Shown: positions 43,610 to 52,700 of the stretch, piece by piece
How the letters are laid out: each line of letters starts with the position of its first letter
How positions within the stretch are numbered: the first letter of the stretch is position 1
Source of the DNA: Paraburkholderia lacunae
GTDB lineage: Bacteria > Pseudomonadota > Gammaproteobacteria > Burkholderiales > Burkholderiaceae
Direction of reading: 5' to 3'
DNA: 64,000 nucleotides
NCBI RefSeq assembly: GCF_003353175.1
Contig: NZ_QHKS01000004.1
Location: forward strand, 310,001-374,000
Made by a program: the position numbers and the translations under genes
Notes under the pieces: generated by a model
Seen by the model: the letters and a program-made list of their open reading frames with translations, nothing else
What the model was told of the DNA's origin: nothing
Database searches by the model: none

Positions 43610-45100
43610 TCAATTCATCGCGCCCGGGATCGGCGTGGTCAGATAAGGAAAAGAATTGTCAAATACGCTGTCGTCGATTGCTGCGCCATCTGTCAGAGGA
43701 GCCGCTCCGGCCGGAGCGTCGGACGGCGAGCAGCCGAAGATTCCAGGCTTGTTGAATGTACACAGCACCCCTATCACCACCCTGAGCGATGCCGTGACGA
43801 CATCGTCCCCTGGCCGCCGTCCGTTTGGAAAGCCCGCGTTGTCACCGGCGAGGACCCCCAGATTCTTCTGACTGCCTTTGGGTGTGGGCGGAATAGACGT
43901 GTTCAGACGCAACATTTCGGATGGTGTGACCGTTCTCAGCTGATTGAGTCCCTGAAATCCAGTGAGGAATGTGAAAACCAGATCGAGGCGCGGGAAGTTT
44001 GTCGGCGCTTTGGCCCCGGGGAAAAGGCTCTCGATCAACGCAGGAAGCGTGGGATTCGTCACATAGTCCGCAAACTGCCCATCGTTCGCGGGCTTCGAAT
44101 TGTTGAATTTGTCCTTGTCCTTCAAGCCGATCACGAGTTCGTTGACCAGTGGCATCCCGAGCCGGGAAACTTGCGTCCAGCCCCTCTCCGATATACCTGC
44201 GGCGTCGCTATCGCTCAGCCTCTCCTTGCGAATGCTTGACGTCGTCCAGCCACCGATAACCGACGTGCCGCGCTCGCCAACCAGACACTGGGCCGGAACC
44301 TCGAGCGCGATCGAGGTGATGTTCTTGTCGGACAGATCGTTCGCATTGCCGTTTCGGGGACCCAGCGGATTCAGGTTGAGTAAGTCGAACGTCTTGCCGA
44401 GCGCCACCGCAAACGACTCCTTTCTCTGGCCCACAAAAACGCGCCCTGGAGCTCCGCACCCGGGAATGTTGATCGTGTACACATATTGCCGCGCGTAGCT
44501 GGCATAGCCACTTACGCTGCCGAACGTCTTGGTCCCTATGAAGTCCGTTGGTTTGGTGAAGGTAGTGATGCCGCCCGGACCCGTGACCACGCCCTCAGAA
44601 TCTTCATGAGAGGCACCACGCAATACCTTGAGCGTGTACGTTTCGTTAACGTTCAGCTTCGATGAGTCGCCTGCTGACACCGGGCCCGCCTGAACGAGAG
44701 GAATCGCCACCTGCTTGCCGCCGACGTTCAGTGCGACGTTGCTCACTGTATTCCTGAAACGAAACTGAAACGTCAGATGCGCTTTACCGTCGCCGACGTT
44801 GTCGATATGAATTTCGTACAGCGCATTGGGGTCGAGGGCGAAGTAATTCGGGCCGCCGTAGGCGTCTTCCAAAGGCGAGTAGTTCGCAATCAGCGTCACA
44901 TAGCCGCTTCGGTTCGGCTCATAGCTGTTGAACATGTAGAAGTCGGTGCCATCCACCTTCGGCATCGTCGCAATCAGCGGCGCCTCGCGATGGCTCGACG
45001 CGTAAGCAACGCTCGCGGCGGCACACAATAGAATTCCGGCGGCGAGTACCAGCTTCGAAGCGAAGTAGACCGGTCGAAGATTAAATCCTGAAGTAAGCAT
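43610..45100 (-). CDS. DUF4331 domain protein, exported
   Basis: A 496-residue exported protein with a signal peptide (cleavage near VAYA) and SSHREAPLIATMPKVDGTDFYMFNSYEP, the DUF4331 signature. The beta-rich domain continues through GPRNGNANDLSDKNITSIALEVP and ends with the conserved FPYLTTPIPG. The family has no established function. First gene of a minus-strand operon with a TPR protein and a HupE-like permease. The SHREAP start and many acidic loops suggest a metal- or surface-binding role, but that is inference. Confidence 0.88.
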   Translation of the reverse strand: MLTSGFNLRPVYFASKLVLAAGILLCAAASVAYASSHREAPLIATMPKVDGTDFYMFNSYEPNRSGYVTLIANYSPLEDAYGGPNYFALDPNALYEIHIDNVGDGKAHLTFQFRFRNTVSNVALNVGGKQVAIPLVQAGPVSAGDSSKLNVNETYTLKVLRGASHEDSEGVVTGPGGITTFTKPTDFIGTKTFGSVSGYASYARQYVYTINIPGCGAPGRVFVGQRKESFAVALGKTFDLLNLNPLGPRNGNANDLSDKNITSIALEVPAQCLVGERGTSVIGGWTTSSIRKERLSDSDAAGISERGWTQVSRLGMPLVNELVIGLKDKDKFNNSKPANDGQFADYVTNPTLPALIESLFPGAKAPTNFPRLDLVFTFLTGFQGLNQLRTVTPSEMLRLNTSIPPTPKGSQKNLGVLAGDNAGFPNGRRPGDDVVTASLRVVIGVLCTFNKPGIFGCSPSDAPAGAAPLTDGAAIDDSVFDNSFPYLTTPIPGAMN

Positions 45101-45613
45101 GGCAACTCCTCAAAGATACGACGCCGGAACGGCGGTTCGTCACAGGAAGGAGGACACTTTCTCAATATAGGCAAGATTCTTTGCTGTGATATGGATTTCA
45201 CGCAGGCGAGTGCTGACCGACGCATCTCATCCCTCGATATATAGTCTGGAAAATCCGGTAACCGGTGATGCACCCGCGGAAATGTTCTTCGATGCCTGTC
45301 CATGGTTCACGTGGTAGTTCGCGTGTCGCGAAGTGCGGCCATCGTTCGTACTACCTGCCACCCAGGCACTCATCGCTGCGTGCCACGTGCGGCGTCACGT
45401 TGCGCGCGGCAATGTTGGACGAAGGGTCGTACGCCTTGCCGGCATCGACCGTCATGACGGTCGGTGGTGTTCGGATGGGAATACGAAAGGGTTGTGACGC
45501 AAATATCTGGCTTGCCAACTCCTGCCGGAGTTCGATGCCTAACAAACATGAACCCGCGGGCCTTCACCACATTCCGAAGATGGTGCTCGGGGCGCCCCCA
45601 TGACGCAAGCGGG
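45101..45613. other. Intergenic region
   Basis: About 510 bases between the DUF4331 and cupredoxin genes. Short open frames exist on both strands but none has a ribosome binding site with a recognisable product. It must hold the DUF4331 promoter near 45,130-45,260. Confidence 0.45.
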
Positions 45614-46033
45614 TCAGGGCATGACGACCAAAGACGCATGCAAGCCCATCGAGTAATGGCCAGGTCTGTTGCAGATCAGTACGTAGCGGCCGGGTGCCAA
45701 CTTGAGCGTCATACGCTTGCCCTTACCGGGCACCAAGTCCTCCACCTCTCCCATTTTTTTGAACTGGCTCTCTGGCACTTGTCCGTTTTTAACCGGCAGC
45801 TTATCGGCGGCCAGGTCCGTTTTGAGGACCACCAGTTCATGGGTCTGAGCGGTGTCCGGTGCGTTGCTTACGTCGAACGTGACTGTGCCTGCCTTGACGC
45901 GACTCGTATCAAGCTGGATCGTGTTATTTTTTAGCAGGGTGGCTTTAATCGTCTCCTCTGCATAACCAGGGCTGCAAACGAGGCCGAATACGGTCACACC
46001 AAGGAAGACCGCGGTGCGTGGACTGGAGATCAT
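45614..46033 (-). CDS. Cupredoxin-like periplasmic copper protein
   Basis: A 139-residue protein with a signal peptide (cleavage after GYA) and a cupredoxin fold. The type-1 copper ligands are visible as His in THELVVL and the cluster C-N-R-P-G-H-Y-S-M near the end (Cys, His, Met). It would bind copper for electron transfer or copper handling. The start at ATG 46,033 is preferred over 46,114 because the signal peptide begins there. Lone gene, 580 bases from the DUF4331 operon on the same strand. Confidence 0.88.
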   Translation of the reverse strand: MISSPRTAVFLGVTVFGLVCSPGYAEETIKATLLKNNTIQLDTSRVKAGTVTFDVSNAPDTAQTHELVVLKTDLAADKLPVKNGQVPESQFKKMGEVEDLVPGKGKRMTLKLAPGRYVLICNRPGHYSMGLHASLVVMP

Positions 46034-47568
46034 GACGTTTACCTCTGCAAACCGTCGCGAGCGTCCGCGTGTGGCGGGTTGCGCTACGCGTGATGCCATG
46101 TTCGGGCGCTTCATTGAGAAGGGCCGGACGAAACGCCTGCACCCGACGCGCGGTCTATCGACATCGGCACCAGTCGACAGATAACGGTCGAGCGTTGCTT
46201 AGGCCACCGTCCGAGTCGTAGTCGTCGCCAGAGGCAATAAACTCCAGGCTCGAATGCGCTTCGAGCGCTGATCACTCTGCCGGCCTGCTCACACTACATT
46301 ACTAAAACGTCAGCGCGGCGGGGTTATTCCAGCGTCCAGGAAATATTTTCATGTCCGTCGCTATCCGATAAAAATGCATGCTCGACGATGACGTACTCCA
46401 GTGAATCGGAACTGTACGTGCAGGCTCGAGCAACGCCAACGACTACCGCGCGCGCTGACACGAGCGACGGCAGCCAGCCAGGCCACATGCCGTTCCCGCG
46501 TGCGGGCAGCGCTCGGGATGGGCGTCGCCGCCGTAGGCCCTTACGCGTACGCGAACCTCAGCCGCCGGCGCCCCCCCCGACGCAGATCATTGGCACGCTG
46601 ACACTGCAACGCGCAACCAGCGCTGACGAACCCGAACTTATTTCGTTCGCGCGCGTAGCGGGTCGACGAAAGGTCGAGCCCGACCGCAAGGTCGGACGTT
46701 TGTGGCGAAAACAATTTCGGCGCCGTCACGCCAAACGCTCATCCCGCCCGACTGGAATATAACGGTCCCGCCGCACGTTTATTAACTGCAGTGGCGCGCG
46801 GCGCTCCGAGCCCCCGCCGTCCCAGGATGCCGTTCCTGACCGGGAAGAGGACATCATCCGCGGAACCCCGAACGTGCTGCCAGCGTGCGCGAGCCTTGCC
46901 GCTCCCCCGCTGGCCGAAGGGCTCAGGGCCGCCCTCGGCAAATGGGTCGACGAAGACGGCAACACCCGTTACGGCATTGACAAGGACACGCTTGCCCGGC
47001 CAGGGGGCGCGAGACTGCGCCCATGCCGCGGACTGGCCGCCGACGAGTCGCAGATGACTATGACAAGGCGGCCCGGCATACAAAGGACGCCGCCTGTACC
47101 GGTTTGCGACGGACAGCAAGTCCGGCGATATGAACAGTGACGGCTTCAGGGGCATGCGGCACGTGGCGAAACCGTAGGTCAGGCAATGAGCGCGCTGGCC
47201 GCGCTCACTGGAAACGAGGATGAACGCGACTCGACTATTTGTAGCATTCCTGATGGATTTAGCGGTCGCCATGGCGAGATGCTCATCAGACGGGAGCATG
47301 CATTGCGTCGGCGCGACATCCAGCGGTGGTAGCAGCAATGGAGGTGGCGGATATCGATGGTGGTGACGATGTCGTAGGGGGCGCGATTGCCTACACGCTT
47401 CGAGACCGACCTGGCAGCCCTGGGCGGGACGACGAGCGGGTCCTGCGCGACGTGCATCGCAGAGTGTTTTGCTGCCAGCCCGTCGCGCAGCGCCCGGACC
47501 TTGCTGATGGTTGACTCACGAGGTTCAGGTATCACGAAGGGTTGAACCAGGGTAGCGGGAGACGAGCC
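46034..47568. other. 1.5-kb region almost devoid of recognisable genes
   Basis: No confident gene. Open frames are short, Arg/Pro/Ala-rich and lack ribosome binding sites. One plus-strand frame near 46,930 reads KWVDEDGNTRYG, resembling a DUF4124 motif, but without the rest of that domain. A small lipoprotein-like frame at 47,220 is listed separately. The region may be decayed sequence; a sigma-factor partner for the downstream anti-sigma gene was sought here and not found. Confidence 0.45.
47220..47366 (+). CDS. Possible very small lipoprotein (48 residues)
   Basis: ATG 47,220 follows gaggatg-type sequence (gaaacgagg). The product has a short hydrophobic start (TRLFVAFLMDLAVAMAR) leading to a Cys followed by SSDGSMHCVG and a Gly/Ser-rich end finishing GGGGYRWW. 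The shape, hydrophobic leader then Cys-Ser-Ser and Gly-rich tail, is that of small Burkholderia lipoproteins, but Arg before the Cys is unfavourable for a lipobox. It may be a decayed copy. Confidence 0.35.
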   Translation: MNATRLFVAFLMDLAVAMARCSSDGSMHCVGATSSGGSSNGGGGYRWW

Positions 47569-48372
47569 ATGAACGACGATAGTGACCGGAGGAATCAAGG
47601 CTCTGGCGAGTCGGATCTGTGGCTGCTATCGTCGCTTGCCGACAATGAACTGTCTGCGACGGAACGCGCGGCAACGCTCGACTGGCTAGCCAACGACCGG
47701 GAGGCAGCCACCCGCGTGGCCGATTACCGCGCGCAAAAAACTGCGTTGGCAGCGCTGTTCGGGGACCCGCGAGAAGACGTGCGATGCATCGTCGTGCGAC
47801 GCCGTCCGCCCTGTTGGCAGCAAACGGGCGTGGCGGCCTGCTGCATGGTCGTGGGCGTGGTGCTCGGGTCTGCACCCGGCTGGATGTTGGCGGGCTTCCC
47901 GGTCGATCAGCCTGTGTTCGCGAAGCGAGCCGACATCGCTTACGCGGTGTACGCGCCCGATCAACGCCACCCCGTGGAGGTCGCCGCGGCGCAGGAGGAT
48001 CATCTCGTCAAGTGGCTGTCCAGGCGCCTCGATCGACCGTTGTTGGTGCCTTCGCTCCGGGAATATGGCTATTCGCTTGTCGGCGGTCGCTTGCTGCCGG
48101 ACGACTCCGGTCCTGCAGCGCAATTCATGTACCAGAACTCCGCCGGAGCCCGGATCACCCTGTACGTGGCCGCGGTTCCAAAGAACGTGGCCGCGTTCCA
48201 CCTGTTTCGTGACGACAAACGCAGCACGTTCTACTGGGTCAGTGAGGGAATGGGATGCGCGCTGACTGGCCACGTCTCCGAGGCGCAATTGCGCGCTATG
48301 GCGATCGACGTATGCAGCGCGCTTGGGGGGCTAGTCAGAGGCCTGGCTATCGGCGGTGATTCGAACCCGTGA
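47569..48372 (+). CDS. Anti-sigma-factor-like transmembrane protein
   Basis: A 267-residue protein. The cytoplasmic N-terminus (LLSSLADNELSATERAATLDWLANDREAA) matches the RsgI/anti-sigma N-terminal pattern without a zinc-binding HxxxCxxC. One membrane helix (about 95-115) precedes a periplasmic domain ending CSALGG-like. It should sequester an ECF sigma factor, but none is adjacent. Start ATG 47,569 behind gggaga. Overlaps the DUF1571 gene by one base (TGATG), so the two are coupled. Confidence 0.75.
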   Translation: MNDDSDRRNQGSGESDLWLLSSLADNELSATERAATLDWLANDREAATRVADYRAQKTALAALFGDPREDVRCIVVRRRPPCWQQTGVAACCMVVGVVLGSAPGWMLAGFPVDQPVFAKRADIAYAVYAPDQRHPVEVAAAQEDHLVKWLSRRLDRPLLVPSLREYGYSLVGGRLLPDDSGPAAQFMYQNSAGARITLYVAAVPKNVAAFHLFRDDKRSTFYWVSEGMGCALTGHVSEAQLRAMAIDVCSALGGLVRGLAIGGDSNP

Positions 48373-49376
48373 TGCTTTACAGATTTCGCATTTCTGACCA
48401 TCCAACAAGCCGGAGCAGCCAGCCTGCTGCGGGACGGCACGCAACCGTGCACACGTCGTTTCGCGCGCTCGTGTTGACGTGCCTGGTCGTCACAGGCGGC
48501 GCTCTGGCTCAATCGAGCAGCCCAATCGCGCCGGCGTCATCCGGCACGTCGGCGCGATGCGCCGGTGCCGCTACGTCGGATGCCGCAAGCGCGGACGTCG
48601 CCCCGTTCCGGTGTCTCACTGCGGACGAACAGGCGAGGTCGTTGCGAACACGGATCGAAAACCACACGCTGTCCTCCCTGACCGACGAGCAGATTCTGTC
48701 CCTGATGGACGCGATGAAGCCGGAAGCCTTCGTTGAGTACGCAAGGTCCGAGATGGTCCCCGATGGTGGCTGCGAATACCGGATGTTTCGGCAGGAGCGC
48801 GTGTTCGGCAGATGGCCCGACCGGCCCGATCACATGGTTGTCCGTTACCAGGACAACCCACGAAAAGTCTACGCGAAATGGCTGCCTGACGGCGACCATG
48901 CGGGACAGGAGCTTCTTTACGACGAAACGTCGGACCGGGATAGCATCTTCGGCCATCTGGGCGGCTCATGGCATTTCGTGTCAGGCAAGATCGCCCTGGA
49001 CGGCCCGCTCGCGCACACCCAGTCCCGACATAGCGTCCGCGATCTTGGTCTGCAGTTCATCGCACGCATCGTCGAGCACGACGCACGCAGCTTTCGTGAA
49101 GAGGGTCTTACTGAAAGGCCGACCCGCATCGAACTCGTGAACGTGCGTGGCATGCGGTTGCTTGCCTGGACGTGGACTGCTCCGTCGGGACCGCCTGCGC
49201 ATTATGCGCAGCGCGTGCGACTGCTGTTCGATCTTCAGCACCCCTGGCCCCGCGGCGAAGCCGCGTGGGACGAACGCGGCCGGCCATTGGAACTGATCCA
49301 TTTCGAAGACGTCGTGCCTCACCGCTGGAGCGAAACTACGTTCGATCGGCGAAACCCCGAATACGGCTTCCAGTGA
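48372..49376 (+). CDS. DUF1571 domain exported protein
   Basis: A 334-residue protein with a long basic leader and a signal sequence (LVLTCLVVTGGALAQ). The mature domain has CEYRMFRQERVFGRWPDRPDHMVVRYQDNPRKVYAKWL, YDE-type strands and DLGLQFIARIVEHD, the DUF1571 pattern, predicted to be a periplasmic LolA/LolB-like lipid- or polymer-binding beta-barrel half. Coupled to the anti-sigma-like gene. No catalytic motif is visible. Function unknown. Confidence 0.78.
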   Translation: MLYRFRISDHPTSRSSQPAAGRHATVHTSFRALVLTCLVVTGGALAQSSSPIAPASSGTSARCAGAATSDAASADVAPFRCLTADEQARSLRTRIENHTLSSLTDEQILSLMDAMKPEAFVEYARSEMVPDGGCEYRMFRQERVFGRWPDRPDHMVVRYQDNPRKVYAKWLPDGDHAGQELLYDETSDRDSIFGHLGGSWHFVSGKIALDGPLAHTQSRHSVRDLGLQFIARIVEHDARSFREEGLTERPTRIELVNVRGMRLLAWTWTAPSGPPAHYAQRVRLLFDLQHPWPRGEAAWDERGRPLELIHFEDVVPHRWSETTFDRRNPEYGFQ

Positions 49377-49640
49377 CACCGAGTACGGCGAAATGTTCGC
49401 GCACCGGTCTATCAACTCGATAGAGCATAAGTCCGATCGCCGTCACGCCACGCTGCTTGCTATCCTGCCCGACACTGCTTCCAGCGGTAGAACAGCCCAG
49501 CGACTATGGGAGCCGACACTGTGCCCGGCAGGGTCCTGGCGAGCGGTGTCGTCGTGCGCCTGACAGCGCAGCTCCGAGGAGCGCCTTGGAGGCAGCGTTG
49601 AAACGCGTATTCATAGAAGTGTGTACGCGGTGTCGGGCGA

Positions 49641-50651
49641 TTACCGCGTCAATGTGAGGAAAAGGTAGCCCAGATAGAGCAATCCGTTCATCAGCAACGC
49701 CCGGACCGCCAGGCCGCCCGCTCGCGCGTTAATGCGCAACCAGGCAGCAGCAATGAGTGTGATGATGACGCCTGTTAGCACCTCCACACGCGGCTCCCAT
49801 GGCGTCAGCATGATGCCGATGGCGGGTAGCAGCGTGCCCTGAAAGACCATCGCTCCGGTGATGTTGCCGAATGCCAGAGTGTCCTTTTTGCGTCGAATCC
49901 ACAGAATGCTGTTCACCTTCTCGGGCAGTTCCGTCGCAATGGGAATGATGATGAGCGACAGCAGGAGTGCCGATATGCCAAGCGCACGCGACACGCCTTC
50001 CACGCCGTGGATGAAGCCTTTGGCTCCGCCGACAAGCAGCGCCACACCGACTGCCAGTTGCACGAGGATGGTCAGGAGGTTGGTCGGAACCCCAAGTCGC
50101 GCCAGAAACATGGTGCCCGGCGCCTCCGTGCCATGTCCGCTTTCGACGAGCTTCTCTGACGCACGGAATGTCATCACGACATACAGCACGTAGATACCGA
50201 CCAGCCCGACGCTGAATAGCGCGCGCACATACCACTCGTCATGCGGTACGAACATCGCCACAGCAGCGAGCCCGAACGCAGCAAGAAAATAGTTCATGTC
50301 GCGCACGAATCCGCTTCGCTCCGGCACGACGGAACCGCGCAAACCGCGCGTACGAACGATGGCCAACGTCATCAAGAACGTGGTCAGTGTGGCCAGCATC
50401 AGCGGCGCACCGAGGATGGCGCCGACACCGATTTCCTCATTGACGCGCTTGCTCGATGTGCCGCCGGCCAGCGCGAGCAGCGGCACCATCGTCTCGGGCA
50501 ACGCGGTCCCCACAGCGGCAAACAGTGAGCCGGTCACGCCTTCGGAAATCTTGAGCCGCTCGCCCAGATGTTCGAGAGCGTTCGTGAATACTTCGGCCGC
50601 GACCAGAATGACGGCCAGCATGAGGAGCAGTTCGAAAAACAGCCGGGTCAT
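49641..50651 (-). CDS. CaCA-family sodium/calcium (cation/proton) antiporter
   Basis: A 336-residue inner-membrane exchanger with two alpha-repeat motifs of opposite halves: GSLFAAVGTALPETMVPLLAL and SLIIIPIATELPEKVNSILW, each carrying the ion-binding Glu (TALPE, TELPE). Ten or eleven membrane segments. It should exchange Ca2+ (or another cation) against Na+ or H+. Start at ATG 50,651 behind ggagg; a longer frame upstream is not homologous. Monocistronic. Confidence 0.88.
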   Translation of the reverse strand: MTRLFFELLLMLAVILVAAEVFTNALEHLGERLKISEGVTGSLFAAVGTALPETMVPLLALAGGTSSKRVNEEIGVGAILGAPLMLATLTTFLMTLAIVRTRGLRGSVVPERSGFVRDMNYFLAAFGLAAVAMFVPHDEWYVRALFSVGLVGIYVLYVVMTFRASEKLVESGHGTEAPGTMFLARLGVPTNLLTILVQLAVGVALLVGGAKGFIHGVEGVSRALGISALLLSLIIIPIATELPEKVNSILWIRRKKDTLAFGNITGAMVFQGTLLPAIGIMLTPWEPRVEVLTGVIITLIAAAWLRINARAGGLAVRALLMNGLLYLGYLFLTLTR

Positions 50652-51010
50652 GCGGCACCTCCGCCAGCAGAGAGAGCGGGCGCGAGTGCATGTGCGGTGT
50701 AGTTGAAGCAGGAAATGGGGAAGAACATGGGCCCTCCGAGGTAGGACGTCGACGAACCATGGCGCATCCGCCGCCGTCCGACTAGGAACGACGCAATGCA
50801 CCCATGGTCTCGCCAAACCGAACCGGTCGAGTGCGCCACGGCCGCAGGCCGAGTATGTTGACGCGCTCTCCCAAAACAGCCGTCGGCCGTTGCAAGTATG
50901 CACAGCCGAGACCCAAAGGAGATATGGCTACCGCTGCGCGCCGAACGGAACACGGGCCAGTTTGATGTCCGCTACCAAACTCGCGACCTTAAGCCCAGGA
51001 GCCGATCCCG
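50652..51010. other. Intergenic region upstream of the CaCA antiporter gene
   Basis: About 360 bases without a supported gene. It should hold the antiporter promoter; no riboswitch consensus or inverted repeat was recognised. Confidence 0.4.
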
Positions 51011-51364
51011 TCACCTGACAAAACCATCGGATCGTGTCATATAAATCGGGTGGAAGTCGGTGTTCGCCTTCTTGAACTCGTCCGAGGGCGTACCATAAAT
51101 CACCCAGCGAGTGAGCTTGGCCACAGCGAAGAACTCGTTCGACAATGGGGCGAAGCTTTCCGTTTGGTGGAACAGCGCCGCCTTCGAATCCGAGTAGCGT
51201 TCGAAGATGTCAACCGTCTTCTGGTCGTCCGCGATGTTGAACTCGAACTGCAGCGCGCCCGGCTCCTTCTCTGTCGCGGCCTCAAGCTTTGGTATCAGCG
51301 GCGTGAACTTGTCCATCTGATCGACGGCAACGGTGAAAACCCAGTACACCTGTTCGCTCTGCAT
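51011..51364 (-). CDS. ABM-domain (antibiotic biosynthesis monooxygenase-like) protein
   Basis: A 117-residue ferredoxin-like alpha/beta dimer-type protein (QVYWVFTVAVDQMDKFTPLI, EPGALQFEFNIADDQKTVDIFERYSD, with FHQTESFAP). This is the ABM family, which contains small oxygenases, haem-degrading enzymes and stress proteins; the activity cannot be predicted. The ATG at 51,364 is chosen because ggagg lies 9 bases before it; the ATG at 51,376 is also in frame. Confidence 0.78.
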   Translation of the reverse strand: MQSEQVYWVFTVAVDQMDKFTPLIPKLEAATEKEPGALQFEFNIADDQKTVDIFERYSDSKAALFHQTESFAPLSNEFFAVAKLTRWVIYGTPSDEFKKANTDFHPIYMTRSDGFVR

Positions 51365-51376
51365 CCCTGCCTCCAT

Positions 51377-51863
51377 GGTACGGTGCCTCGAGGCTCACAC
51401 GACGCTGACAATCGGCGCAACTGCCAACTGCGGTACTGGACCATAGTCCAATAAGAGTAGCGGCCGCGATGCTCGCGCTCAGGCCCGCTGGCACTAGAAC
51501 TGCGCAACCAGTTTTCGCATGGCCGCACGTCGCTTCAGTATATGTGCGATCTGGCAGCGGGCTCAACAATGTGGGGGTGCAAGCCGGAACCGCCGAAAAT
51601 TCCGTCGCAAAACGTTATGAGTGACGTTTCTGGTTATCACGCCTATCCGACACTGTTTGCCGTACGCGTTTTGCCCGAGAGCTAACGTCAAGAGTGGTGT
51701 ATGGGCAGCTTGATAGCGTTCGACTTCAGGCGGCGAGTTTCTGCTGAACCGGTTGATCGCCTTGCACCGGTTCGTGTCGAAAAAATCCGTAATCTTGAGA
51801 GCACCCCAAATGAGCCGGACTCGCTCTCCTCGCGCACCGGCATGCGCGAGCTAAGGCCGCGGA
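51377..51863. other. Intergenic region
   Basis: About 490 bases. Plus-strand frame 51,701-51,961 is open but runs into the antisense of the J-domain gene and has no homology that I recognise. No promoter or repeat was picked out. Confidence 0.4.
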
Positions 51864-52532
51864 TCAAAGCCGCAGGCCGTTCAGAAACTGATACCAGAGT
51901 CCACTTAATGCACCGAGCGGATGCGCGTCGTTTGAAGTTTCTTCTGGCCTCGCGTGATTGACGGGGCTGGCGGCTTCGTCCTTTGCGGCCGCCGCCTCAG
52001 CCTGGGTGGAAGCCACCGGAGTCTCAGGCGTCTCGGAGGCCTCAAAAGTCGCAGCAGCCGCCACACCCTTTTCCGCCTCGCGCCGCGACGCCTGCAATGC
52101 CGCGACGCTGTCGGCGATCTGCGCTGCCCGCCGCGCCTCGCATTGGCGCCCGAGCAGCACGCCGAACAGGACGTCGCGATTGTGGCCTTCGTCGGCGAAA
52201 CGCATGGCCAGCGAGACCATTTCCGCATACGCGGCTTCGTCGGCCGCCCGCGCAGCGGCCTCGCGCTCGGCTTGTGCCTGCTGTTGACGCGCGTGCTGCG
52301 CTTCCCAGCCGCGCATCTGCTCGGCGTAGACCGCGTCGTACACCTTGCGCTGCGCGGCGTCGGACAGGATCGCGTACGCGTCCTTGATTTCCTGGAAGGT
52401 GGCGCGCGCCACGTGTTCGGCGCCGGCATTGCGGTCCGGATGCCATTTCATGGCGGCCTTCCGATAGGCGCGCTTGATTTCGTCGGGAGTGGCGTGCGCG
52501 TGCACGCCGAGCGTGTCATAGAGGGTTGCCAT
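51864..52532 (-). CDS. J-domain (DnaJ-like) protein
   Basis: A 222-residue protein with an N-terminal J-domain (LYDTLGVHAHATPDEIKRAY, catalytic HPD at 31-33, FQEIKDAYAILSDAAQRKVYD) and then a coiled-coil Ala/Arg/Glu region and a disordered Ala/Pro/Thr-rich tail. It would stimulate a DnaK-type chaperone on specific clients. The start at ATG 52,532 puts the domain at the N-terminus as in the family; an in-frame ATG at 52,571 is also possible. It is divergent from the FMN reductase gene. Confidence 0.88.
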   Translation of the reverse strand: MATLYDTLGVHAHATPDEIKRAYRKAAMKWHPDRNAGAEHVARATFQEIKDAYAILSDAAQRKVYDAVYAEQMRGWEAQHARQQQAQAEREAAARAADEAAYAEMVSLAMRFADEGHNRDVLFGVLLGRQCEARRAAQIADSVAALQASRREAEKGVAAAATFEASETPETPVASTQAEAAAAKDEAASPVNHARPEETSNDAHPLGALSGLWYQFLNGLRL

Positions 52533-52632
52533 CGCTTGCTCGGCCTCGGCGGGAATCGCTTCGCGGACCATCGTAGCATGCGGAAGACTGCTTTATTGTG
52601 AAGCGCAAGCGATTGCGCACCTGCAACGCCGC

Positions 52633-52666
52633 AAAAAAATGGCCCCGCCACTGGCGTAGCGAGGCC
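52633..52666 (-). terminator. Rho-independent terminator (minus strand), no upstream gene
   Basis: On the minus strand: ggcctcgc-tacgccagtg-gcggggcc, an 8-bp stem with one G-T-type pair, then ATTTTTTT. The nearest upstream minus gene would have to start in the 350 bases before the FMN reductase start, and none is seen. Hence the sRNA proposal. Confidence 0.8.
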
Positions 52667-52700
52667 GAGTCCCATGTCAAGGAGATGTCATGGAGGAGAC
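52633..52700 (-). ncRNA. Candidate ~67-nt sRNA with anti-Shine-Dalgarno motifs
   Basis: On the minus strand a TATGAT -10-like element (52,712-52,707) predicts a start near 52,700. The transcript would begin with TCTCCTCC, then form a stem CATG-A-CA / TG-A-CATG (52,673-52,692) whose loop is TCTCCT, and finish with the strong terminator at 52,633-52,666. CTCCTCC and TCTCCT can pair with Shine-Dalgarno sequences, as in alphaproteobacterial and other sRNAs that block translation through C/U-rich loops. No -35 match with good spacing is seen, and there is no coding potential. Confidence 0.6.

Noticed and set aside
46874..47140. DUF4124-like protein (KWVDEDGNTRYG)
   Set aside because: Only one short motif matches; no signal peptide, no ribosome binding site, and the rest is Arg/Pro-rich.
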